64,000 nt of DNA, from positions 13,311,748 through 13,375,747 of the forward strand of contig JAAOOA010000399.1 of the NCBI GenBank assembly GCA_012861695.1, in the 5' to 3' direction. How positions within the stretch are numbered: position 1 is the stretch's first letter; each line of letters begins with the position of its first letter. The stretch comes from Trematomus loennbergii (Eukaryota; Chordata; Actinopteri; Perciformes; Nototheniidae). Both the position numbers and the translations under genes were made by a program. Under the pieces are notes generated by a model. The model was not told the DNA's origin, searched no databases, and saw nothing but the letters and a program-made list of their open reading frames with translations. Of this stretch, positions 11,492 to 22,000 are shown one piece after another.

Positions 11492-12900
11492 GTAAGTGTT
11501 TGCTTTCTGTATTTTTCATTCCAAAGAAAGGGGGAGTTTACTAATCACTTGACTGAATAGTTATTTTAAATAGCCTTCAAACCAAATTACTTGGCTTCTC
11601 TCTGTTATTAGGCACATTAACCCTAACACAATACTGAAACGTAATTGTCTCAATATATTAGTTATATATTTTTTACAAATAATTGAACGTATTTTGGTGA
11701 TTCATTAATCAATTATTTATACTATGAGTTAACTGGATTTATTTTTTCCCCGCATGCATTTGAAAACTATGACACACAACTGTCTAAAATCCAGATCACA
11801 ACTTAGAATAGTGCAAAGAATGTCACTATGATTATAAGTTCTTATAATGTTCACTTCGTTTTTTTGTTTTTTTATTCCATGTAAGCAAGACAATTCACAT
11901 GAAAAGGAAATAACTGATACGGTCTGCAGATTGACTGGCATATCAGTTAATATTATACAACCATAATATTGTAAGAATATAATCATTAAACAGCCATTAC
12001 ATATTTGCCCAGGTTAAGTAAAATATATTGTGTTACTGTTTAATATTGTGGAGGACATAATATGGAGCTAATTTCCTGCCATAACTCCATAAACAAGTTT
12101 TACAAATGCCTTATGATTCACTAACAAACACAGTGTGGTTAGCAAATACAAAACACCATCTACAAACTAATGCATTTAGTTTTGCAAATAAAAAACGTAT
12201 CTATCAAACAAACACATTACATTTTTCTAATAAATCATGTTTCAGAGACAAATTCAGCATAGGTTTCATAAGTACAACACTTTTTTTTACAAGTACAAAA
12301 CTTTTTCTTGTCACGGAATATTAGTGCCAAAAGTCACGTGACTCACGTGACAGTAATATTCCGCCGTGGTTGTGCTCAGGATTTTCTCACAAATGTACAC
12401 ACACACTCACACATGCTCCACGGCAGCAGGGGGCGCTACTGAGTCCATTTGGACGGCGGGAGGGTGAGCAGAGCATGGAACAGCCCCTGTCAGTCTGATG
12501 ACAGCAGTGTTTCTAGCGATCCGATACCAGACTAACAATATGTTAAATATCTCTCATTTACCTCATTCACACCAACGGTGTTTCAGGGCCGGTTCGGAGC
12601 TGGAGCTTGAAAAACACCGGTTTTTCCTGTTCACACTGCAGCGGAGCAGCCTCTTAGCTCCGGAATCCGGTTAGTTTCAAGCACCAAAAACTTGTCCGTC
12701 TAGAGCAAAAGCACCGCATACGTCACGCTTACGTCGAGGAATGAAAATGAAATGAGTTGGTCGTGACGAGTCTCCCCTCTCCATTAACCCGAGTCCTTGT
12801 CCCACACTTGGTGTGACGTACAAATTAAAACTATAAATTGCGTCACTCGCTACTCTCTTTATAACATGTAAAATCACATTACAACGTACCCCAGTCCATC

Positions 12901-13024
12901 TATAGCAGCAGATCCAGAGATCCAGCAGACTCGTCATCATGCACGGTTCAACAGCACTCTCAGATTTGCTAAATCGCAAAATGACCCTTTTTTTTGTGAT
13001 CAATATGTTTTATTAAAGCAAAAG
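12901..13024 (+). repeat. Internal direct repeat, copy 1
   Basis: Begins TATAGCAGCAGATCCAGAG and ends with a T8 run and TATTAAAGCAAAA. It is matched by 13514-13636 with a handful of substitutions. The repeat distance is about 613 bp, inside the 12558-14043 element. Confidence 0.75.
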
Positions 13025-13513
13025 ACACCACTTTACACACATTTAACACATACAAACACCAGTATTGCAATGATTACGCAGTCCATGAGAAAATATGGGG
13101 GGAATATGATTAGATATAATTATATGTTTAATAATAATAATAATAATTGTATAATTAAGACATTTTATATATTCTAACTGTTTTGCAATCATTTGTCATT
13201 GTTTGTTTCTTTTTGTGTGCTATGTTCAAAATAAACGTTTTGCCAAGTAAGATCCTTATTGGAAATGCAGCTATTACACGCAGGAGACTGTTGCACAACA
13301 TGACAATTTGTTAAAAGTCTACACTGAAACTTCATTTAGAGCCGGAAACATAATGGACTTAATCAAAATCGCGGGATCCGTGAATCCAGGTCAATGATCG
13401 AGAGAGACCAGTAGCCTACGAGTTAGTCAGCGGAACTTCACAGACTCAGATTCGCAAATCTTGACTCACTGTGCAAAACACAGCAGACTCGTGCGGACTC
13501 AGAGCCATAACCA

Positions 13514-13636
13514 TATAGCAGCAGATCCAGAGATCCAGCAGACTCGTCATCATGCACGAGTCAACAGCAGACTCAGCTTTGCCAAATCGCAAAATAACCC
13601 TTTTTTTTGTGATCAACATTTTTTATTAAAGCAAAA
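13514..13636 (+). repeat. Internal direct repeat, copy 2
   Basis: Second copy of the 12901-13024 segment, in the same orientation and with the same start and end motifs. It indicates a segmental duplication within the mobile element before or after insertion. Confidence 0.75.
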
Positions 13637-14080
13637 TACACTGTGTAGCGGAGGTTAATATAACGTCAGTTTAATATGCTCGTGAAATGCAACACGTTTC
13701 ACCGATAGGATTTCTACGGTCTTGGTGATGCTGACTCATATGACTCAAATGACTGTATGATCCGGATCTCTTCAATGACTGACTCAGAAGACCCTGAGTC
13801 CGTAAAAGGATCTGGATTTGCCATCTCTACTGTGAGGGGTTTCCGCGCGGTTTGGCTTTATGAAGCAGGCACGCAAATGGTTACGTCATGACGCAAATGA
13901 TGACGCAATGACGCAGCACCAGTCGGACTCTGGGCGGTGTGAAAAGAGCCGGAGCTAAACCGAAGAACCGAAGAACCGGTTCCGAACCTGAAAAGCTCTA
14001 GCACGGAGCTTGAACCGGAGTTGCGTTGGTGTGAATGAGGTAATTGTCTGACTTTAGAGAAATGAACCTATGCTTTAAAG

Positions 14081-15331
14081 CAGGGGTCTCCAACCTTTTT
14101 TAGGATGAGAGCTACTTTCAAAAAATAAAACAAGTCGTGAGCTACTTTTACTCCTCTTTTTATTGTTTTTTGCAGTGTATATATTTAGCACATTTTAACA
14201 TTATGATATGCTTACCTTTAACCTTTGTGTGCTGTTTGGGTCTGTGGGACCCGTTTTCAGTGTTTACTAAAAGAAAATGTATGCAATTTAATTATTTTAA
14301 CCTGCTTTATTTGGGGGTGGACCTCACATCCTCTAGGGGGGTCCGGGGCTTGCACCCCCGGGAAGATTTTTTTTTTAAATGTTGAAGTGAAATGCATCAA
14401 TCTGGTGCACTTTGAGAGCAACATGAATTTATGGATACAGCTCTCAGCACTCATGAAAGGGAGCTGTATACTTTTCAATAATCCAAACATCTTTAGAATA
14501 TGATCACAACCAATAACAAATCATTTAAACTTGATTATTCTTATTTTATGTTACCTAGTTAGCATTTTTTCTTTCTATTTATGCATATTTTACTAATCAC
14601 TCCCCTTTTAAATACAATATAGTACACATTGGAATGATTTCTTACTTTATTTGTTACAACTATATTAAATAGATAAAGGTGTGCTCTCTCTCTCTGTCTC
14701 TCTGTCTCTCTCTCTCTCTCGCTCCGTCACAGAGACTGTGTGCTCCTCCGTGGCGATGATGGCTTGCTAAAAAAATAAAATAAACATATTTGTAAAGTGG
14801 GGGGACACAAACGGGATTTCGAAAAGTGGGGGGGACTGTCCCCAGTGGAAATTACGCCATGCGTGTGTGTGCGTCAAGTGCAATAAATATGCAAGTTGCA
14901 ACACACACACAGTAAAACTCTGCCCCTCATGTGTTGTATAGGCTGGCATGACTAGGCTGTTCAATGGGGCTGATGTGTTGTGTTGATTCTGCCAGAAGGA
15001 AAGGTTAAACTCCTTATGAAGCGGTGAGCTGCCGCTCCACATTGCTTTTCTTCCAGACTGCAACGCTGGTCCCGCAAATATAGCAAGAATGTTATTGGTC
15101 GATATTCATTGTGTGGGGTGGGGGGAGGAGGGGTGTTAGATAGATATAGAGTTGTAGTACGTAGATAGAGTTCGCTATGATTGAGGTTTCGTTTATGCAT
15201 AGGGTAGATTCTTTTAATTACATTTCCTTTATTTTTGGTGTATTTTTTACATTTTGGATTTGCTTGGCGAGCTACTTATTGAGGGCTTGCGAGCTACCGG
15301 TAGCTCGCGATCGACGTGTTGGAGACCCCTG
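14081..15331. mobile_element. hAT-type non-autonomous transposon
   Basis: Termini are CAGGGGTCTCCAAC and its inverted form GTTGGAGACCCCTG, with subterminal GAGCTACTTTC and GAGCTACCGGTAGCTCGC motifs characteristic of fish hAT (Charlie-like) elements. It is 1.25 kb long with no transposase frame. The 8-bp flanks (CTTTAAAG and TGTTAGAT) do not match, so the target duplication is either lost or an end is misplaced. It contains a CTCTCTGT microsatellite at about 14687-14720. Confidence 0.75.
14687..14720 (+). repeat. (TC)n/(TCTG) microsatellite
   Basis: A CTCTCTCTCTCTGTCTCTCTG-type run, shortened here to its repeating CT with occasional GT. It lies inside the hAT-type element. Confidence 0.8.
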
Positions 15332-15867
15332 TGTTAGATTGCACGTTTTGTTCAGCCGGATAATATCCACATGTCTACCCTACTTTTATAATTTTTGAAT
15401 CATAAATCTATCGATTAGATTTATGATTCGACTTTTGAAACTACAAGAAGATAAGGAGGAATAGAGATTTTTGTCCAGAAGGATAGGCAAATGGACTTCA
15501 TCTTCAAGTCAAGGTAAGACCACCATTTTATTGAAAATGGGATCTTACTAAGAGAGAACAATTCAATATTTAAATGATAAAATTACATTTTTTGGGTATC
15601 CTTTTGTTGAACTGTCTGTTTAAAATTAATCGAAGCATCAGACCAAAAAAGCTTTTGAAAATAATATTATATTTTGGTTTAGGTCAAAATATAATATTTG
15701 TAAACCTGAAGAGTCAGTGCCAGTGCCTCACCACCCATGAACCTCACTGCACGTCACTGCAGAAGCTTATATATAGACCTCTAAGTTTTTTGTGCCCCAC
15801 CACTTTTGTACATATAAAAACGCCACTGCAAAGCTGCTAGACAAGAAGCTACATCACATCCAATCAT

Positions 15868-16054
15868 ATTACATTACATTTCATTTAGCTGACGCTTTTA
15901 TCCAAAGCGACTTACAATTACCGATTACAGGGACATTCTCCCTGGAGTAACTAAGGGCTAAGTGCCTTACTCAAGGGCACACTAGTGGTGGTGTTCCTGG
16001 CGAGATTTGAACTCACAACCTTCCGATCTTCAGCCCACCTCACTATCCATTAGA
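15868..16054 (+). mobile_element. tRNA-derived SINE fragment
   Basis: The segment holds TTTAGCTGACGCTTTTATCC, AAAGCGACTTACAATTA, GCCTTACTCAAGGGCACAC and GATTTGAACTCACAACCTTC in this order. This is the pattern of abundant teleost SINE and LINE-tail sequences carrying a B-box-like GATTTGAACTC. The last 34 bp (16021-16054) form one arm of a perfect palindrome. Confidence 0.6.
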
Positions 16055-16089
16055 GTCTAATGGATAGTGAGGTGGGCTGAAGATCGGAA
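16021..16089. repeat. Perfect 69-bp palindrome (34-bp arms, 1-bp centre)
   Basis: Left arm 16021-16054, centre G at 16055, right arm 16056-16089. Every position of the arms pairs. The left arm is the natural end of the SINE above, and the right arm is its exact inverse followed by unrelated sequence. Exact identity with almost no loop suggests either a very recent fold-back event or a library or assembly artefact. Confidence 0.85.
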
Positions 16090-16449
16090 CCACCACTACC
16101 ATATCTAGCATATACATCGCCAAAGTCACATCTAGTTCCTTTCTAAAACCGTAATAATGTCCCCCATATTTTATTAAAGATATCAGACTTTCCCTTAGAC
16201 AGTGAGAGGGAGGGGCATGATCGGGTTTTGGTTTTTGCATTTTTTGTAATCATTATTTGTAATACTTTCTGCTGACACTAGTGGGGCTATGCCCACCTGC
16301 CCCTAATGACCAGTCGCCACTGCAGCTTTGTAACCTAATGTTGAAACCTTTTGTAAATGACCATTTGCATAATTTTTTATAATTTATGTTGTTTTGAGTT
16401 TTCTCTTTTGAATTATAATTGAATGTATATTTAGCATTTTACTCTAGAC

Positions 16450-16936
16450 TCAGCAGGTGAAAAACTAAAGAGGGGCTTCCAAATCCGGCAACTACAGTAC
16501 AACACCTGCACTGCCGGATATGGAAGCCCCTCTTTAGTTTTTTACCTGCTGGGCCCAGAGTAACATGCTTTTGTGAGCAGAAACTAGAGGGGAACAGCCA
16601 ACACCAGTGTGATTTTGGTGACGTTGTGACTATCTTGGACATAATTATAGGGGGCTTCCATATCCGGCAGCCACAACACCTTCTCTGCCGGATATGGAAG
16701 CCCCTCTTTAGTTTTTTACCTGCTGGGCCCAGAGTAACATGCTTTTGTGAGCGCAACCTAGAGGGGAACAGGCAACACCAGTGTGATTTTGGTGACGTTG
16801 TGACTATCCTGGACAAAATTATAGGGGTGCTTCCATATCCGACAGCCACAACACCTTCTCTGCCGGATATGGAAGCCCCTCTTTAGTTTTTTACCTGCTG
16901 GGCCCAGAGTAACATGCTTTTGTGAGCCCAAACTAG
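16450..16936 (+). repeat. Minisatellite of ~174-bp units, each with an internal hairpin
   Basis: The phrase GCCGGATATGGAAGCCCC recurs at 16513, 16687 and 16862, a spacing of 174 and 175 bp, giving about 2.8 copies. Each unit holds an inverted pair, GGGGCTTCCATATCCGGC and its complement, about 20 bp apart and able to form a stem of about 20 bp. Units then continue with CTTTAGTTTTTTACCTGC and TGGTGACGTTGTGACTATC. Open frames on both strands across it (up to 136 codons) follow from the repeat and are not genes. Confidence 0.8.
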
Positions 16937-18441
16937 ATCTTCCCTATTGACACCAGGATTAACCTAGTCTAAAATAAGGATAAGATCAATAATACACTGT
17001 ATTTTAGGGCACCTTTCAAAACATTCAATGTCACTTTAAAATAAAATAAAAAAATAAAATATGAGTGGCATTACAATACAACAATTTGTTGAGTAGGAAA
17101 CCACAGAGGAAAATTACATTCAATGGAGCAATTAAAGCGAGTGAAGCCAGTTTGAACAAATTATCTTTTAGGCTTGTCAGACATTATCATATATGTTATA
17201 TCATTACTGTTATATCATTGCTTACTATTCGTGGTTATCAAGTATCAGACACTTAAACAACAGAGAAGGTTTTAAGAAATAGGACTATACTGACAAATGA
17301 CATCTTATCCTTTCATTGTCTGTTCTGTAGGAAGGAGGAACATAACAGAGTGGGAATACACTTAAAAACAGAAGTTTGTTCCAATACGAAGATTGTGTCC
17401 TTAAAACGAGCCTCCTCGCAATTGTATGCACATTATTTATTCAGCCGTTTGCTGTTTAATCTGAAAATATATCATTCAAAAGAGAGAAAAAAGCTTAGAA
17501 AACTAGGCGAACGCTCAATACACGCGATGAAGTCACCTTTGCGCGTCCCCGCGAACAGGGCTTCAATCTACGGCAAGCCTTCAGCCTACGACACAACACC
17601 TGTTGGGCAATTCACTAGCACTGAGCCCCTGAGTGTATACACTGAGTTCTCCTACTGAACCAACATGAAATGTGCCTAGCTTGGTGTAAACTAGCTCCTG
17701 CAGTCTGCTCATATTCATGAAATAGTAACTTAGTTGAGTTAACATGGCTTTTTTTTCACCATAAAAAACAACAAACTCACCTGTTGGACGCTCATTGTTA
17801 AATGAGGTCCGGTATCAGATCGCTGGATCGCTAGAAACACCGCTGTCATCAGACTGGCAAGGGCTGTGCCATGCTCTGCTCAACCTCCCGCAGGTCACAT
17901 GAGTCATGTGACTTTTGGCAGTAATATTCCGTGACTTGAGAAGAAAAAGTTTTGTACTTGTAAAACCTATGCTGAATTTGTCTCTGAAACATGATTTATT
18001 AGAAAAATGTAATGTGTTTGTTTGATTGATACGTTTTTTATTTGCAAAACTAAATGCATTAGTTTGTAGATGGTGTTTTGTATTTGCTAACCACACTGTG
18101 TTTTTTAGTGAATCATAAGGCATTTGTAAAACTTGTTTAGTTTGTTTGTGGAGTTATGGCAGGAAATTAGCTCCATAACAGTATCTTTAGTTCATGTGAC
18201 TAAGATGCCAGCCTCGGCACTAATGAACATAAACAACACTTAAAATAAACATTTGAAACGATAAAATTGATACTCTGCAGAATTTTTGACAAAGAATTTG
18301 GAGGTAGTTTAAAGAAAATATAAGAAAGTGGTAAATTCTTAGTAACTTAAGTCTAAACGTGACTTTAAAAGGTGATGCCAGTTGCTGTGATGTGTACTGA
18401 CAAATACATTAATTACACACAATGATTCTCTTGTATGACAG

Positions 18442-19018
18442 GACATCAAAATGAAAAAAAGATAAACCTGCTGAAACATGGGGGAAACCACTGACAGCAA
18501 GCAAACGTGAAGGAAATAATCCATCAAAGATAAACATCTTAAATGAATTTCCAGACACTTTGCAAAGAAGATCAGTGTTTGACGACACAAACCAAGAATT
18601 GGTCAACAGCCCTTCAACTTTGACTACCAAAAAGTCCTTTCCTCCTGATCCTCAAGAAATGTCATCATTTCATACAACAAAATCAGTGACCACAAGAGGA
18701 ATTGCAACATCATTTACAGCTGATGAATCTATATCTTTAAATTCAAACGCAAACGCAAAGAATGCATTAAGTATGGCAAAAACAACTGATACCAGCACAA
18801 CCCAGCTCCCATTGACTAGCCAGGACAAATCTGCAAAAACAATGTCCTCATCAACGGCGCATCAATCTACAGCTAATACAACTATGAAAACAACGGGGAA
18901 ATAGAATCAACAATGTCAACATCAACATCAACATTCACTGAACACAAATCTGAAACCACAATAATGGGGACAAGCACTAACCAGCTCCAAGTTATTAGCC
19001 AGGAAAATCTACAACACT
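18442..19018 (+). CDS. N-terminal lead-in of the mucin repeat exon
   Basis: Non-repetitive Thr/Ser/Lys-rich coding sequence (for example SVFDDTNQELVNSPSTLTTK) followed by one degenerate, shortened repeat unit from about 18842. Two acceptors are possible. The one after 18497 gives an open, correctly phased frame but has a poor pyrimidine tract. The one after 18441 has a better tract but needs one more A in the A7 run at 18454-18460. Two further one-base breaks occur, at the G4 run near 18895-18898 and near 19003 in CAGGAAAATCTAC. The degenerate unit marks the 5' edge of the array, as is usual for tandem arrays homogenised from the middle. Confidence 0.65.
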
Positions 19019-22000
19019 GATGTCCTCATCAACCGAGCAACAATCTACACCTGCTACTACGCTTGTTACACCAACAGGAACAATGGAGCCAACAATGTCA
19101 ACCCCAATATTTACATCGAAAGGAGAAACAAGTACTTTCAACAGTGAGCAATCCTCAACAACATTAATTTCCCCCACAAATACAGAGGTTTCCTCAGGTT
19201 CACCCTCTACATCCCATCCACAAACTACTCATTTCACACAAACATCTCCTGAAGACAAATCTGAAACAACACCAATGGGGACCAGCACCACACAGTTCCT
19301 ATCGACTAGCCAGGAAACATCCACAACATTGATGTCCTCATCAACCGAGCAACAATCTACACCTGTTACTACGCTTGTTACACCAACAGGGACAATGGAG
19401 CCAACAATGTCAACCCCAATATTTACATCGAAAGGAGAAAAAAGTACTTTCAACAGTGTACAATCCTCAACAACATTCATTTCCCCCACAAACACAGAGG
19501 TTTCGTCAGGTTCACCCTCTACATCCCATCCACAAACTACTCATTTCACACAAACATCTCCTGAAGACAAATCTGAAACAACACCAATGGCGACCAGCAC
19601 TAAACAGCTCCCAGTTATTAGCCAGGAAACATCTACAACAATGATGTCCTCATCAACAGAGCAACAATCTACACCTGTGACTATGCCTGTCAAACCAACA
19701 AGAACAATGGAGCCAACAATGTCAACATCAACATTCACCTCGAATGGAGAAACAAGTACTTCCAAGACTGATCAATCCTCAACAACATTAATTTCTCCCA
19801 CAAATACAGAGGTTTCCTCAGGTTCACCCTCTACATCCCATCCACAAACTACTCATTTCACACAAACATCTCCTGAAGACAAATCTGAAACAACGTCATT
19901 GGGATCAAGCACCACACAGCTACGAACAACTAGCCAGGAAACATCTACAACATTGATGTCCTCATCAACCGAGCAACAATCTACACCTGTTACTACGCTT
20001 GTTACACCAACAGGGACAATGGAGCCAACAATGTCAACCCCAATATTTACATCGAAAGGAGAAACAAGTACTTTCAACAGTGTACAATCCTCAACAACAT
20101 TCATATCCCCAGAAATACAGAGGTTTCGTCAGGTTCACCCTCTACATCCCATCCACAAACTACTAATTTCACACAAACTTCTCCTGAAGACAAATCTGAA
20201 ACAACACCAATGGCGACCAGCACTAAACAGCTCCCAGTTATTAGCCAGGAAACATCTACAACAATGATGTCCTCATCAACCGAGCACCAATCTACACCTG
20301 TTACTACGCTTGTTACACCAATAGGAACAATGGAGACAACAATGTCAACCCCAATATTTACATCGAAAGGAGAAACAAGTACTTTCAACAGTGTACAATC
20401 CTCAACAACATTCATATCCCCCACAAATACAGAGGTTTCCTCAGGTTCACCCTCTACATCCCATCCACAAACTACTAATTTCAAACAAACATCTCCTGAA
20501 GACAAATCTGAAACAACACCAATGGGGACCAGCACCACACAGTTCCCATCGACTAGCCAGGAAACATCTACAACATTGTTGTCCTCATCAACCGAGCAAC
20601 AATCTACACCTGCTACTACGCTTGTTATACCAACAGGGACAATGGAGCCAACAATGTCAACATCAACATTCACCTCGAATGGAGAAACAAGTACTTCCAA
20701 CACTGATCAATCCGCAACAACATTCCTTTCCCCAACAAACACAGAGGTTTCCTCAGGTTCACCCTCTACATCCCATTCACAAACTAGTCATTTCACACAA
20801 ACATCTCCTGAAGACAAATCTGAAACAACGTCATTGGGATCAAGCACCACACAGCTACGAACAACTAGCCAGGAAACATCTACAACATTGATGTCCTCAT
20901 CAACCGAGCAACAATCTACACCTGTGACTATGCCTGTCAAACCAACAGGAACAATGGAGCCAACAATGTCAACATCAACATTCACCACGAATGGAGAAAC
21001 AAGTACTTCCAACACTGATCAATCCGCAACAACATTCATTTCCCCCACAAATACAGAGGTTTCCTCAGGTTCACACTCTACATCCCATCCACAAACTACT
21101 CATTTTACACAAACATCTCCTGAAGACAAATCTAAAACAACACCAATGGCGACCAGCACTAAAACGCTCCCAGTTAGATACCAGGAAACATCTACAACAA
21201 TGATGTCCTCATCAACAGAGCAACAATCTACACCTGTGACTATGCCTGTCAAACCAACAGGAACAATGGAGCCAACAAGGTCAACATCAACATTCACCTC
21301 GAATGGAGAAACAATTACTTCCAACACTGATCAATCCGCAACAATATTCAGTTCCCCCACAAATACAGAGGTTTCCTCAAGTTCACACTCTACATCCCAT
21401 CCACAAACTACTCATTTTACACAAACATCTCCTGAAGACAAATCTGAAACAACGTCATTGGGATCAAGCACCACACAGCTACGAACAACTAGCCAGGAAA
21501 CATCTACAACATTAATGTCCTCATCAACCGAGCAACAATCTACACCTGTTACTACGCTTGCTACACCAACAGGAACAATGGAGCCAAGAATGTCAACCCC
21601 AATATTTACATCGAAAGGAGAAACAAGTACTTTCAACAGTGAGCAATCCTCAACAACATTAATTTCCCCCACAAATACAGAGGTTTCCTCAGGTTCACCC
21701 TCTACATCCCATCCACAAACTACTCATTTCACACAAACATCTCCTGAAGACAAATCTGAAACAACACCAATGGCGACCAGCACTAAACAGCTCCCAGTTA
21801 GTAGCCAGGAAACATCTACAACAATGATGTCCTCATCAACAGAGCAACAATCTACACCTGTACTATGACTGTCCATCAACAGGAACAATGGAGCCAACAA
21901 TGTCAACATCAACATTCACCTCGAATGGAGAAACAAGTACTTCCAAACTGATCAATCCGCAACAACATTCATTCCCCCACAAATACAGAGGTTTCCTCAG

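Larger units (their letters stand above)
12558..14043. mobile_element. 1.5-kb non-autonomous DNA element with CCTCATTCACACCAACG ends
   Basis: A perfect 20-bp terminal inverted repeat (TTACCTCATTCACACCAACG at 12558 and its complement ending at 14043) bounds a region whose subterminal parts also pair: GGTTCGGAGCTGGAGCTTG near 12590 against CGGAGCTTGAACCGGAG-type text near 14008. No transposase frame is present. Internally about 124 bp is duplicated (12901-13024 and 13514-13636). A 108-codon - strand frame inside is random. Confidence 0.6.
12061..18177. mobile_element. 6.1-kb composite element bounded by long inverted arms
   Basis: The left arm (12061 to about 12535) and right arm (about 17804-18177) are reverse complements over some 370 bp, with one extra ~100-bp block in the left arm. 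Both ends read TA then TGGAGCTAATTTCCTGCC, so a TA target duplication with long terminal inverted repeats fits. No transposase is visible inside. Instead the interior holds other, later insertions (12558-14043, 14081-15331, 15868-16054) and a minisatellite. The alternative is two independent inverted copies of one short element with unrelated DNA between. The whole lies in the presumed first intron of the mucin gene. Confidence 0.55.

Noticed and set aside
12677..13003. 108-codon - strand open frame
   Set aside because: It lies inside the non-autonomous element at 12558-14043, with no domain and no splice context.
16021..16089. Illumina adapter contamination (CTTCCGATCT and AGATCGGAA appear in the palindrome)
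   Set aside because: Only about 10 bases agree with adapter ends, and the neighbouring bases do not continue the adapter. The left arm is the natural continuation of the SINE.
16439..16849. 136-codon - strand open frame
   Set aside because: It lies wholly in the 174-bp minisatellite, and 174 is divisible by three, so an open frame is extended by chance.
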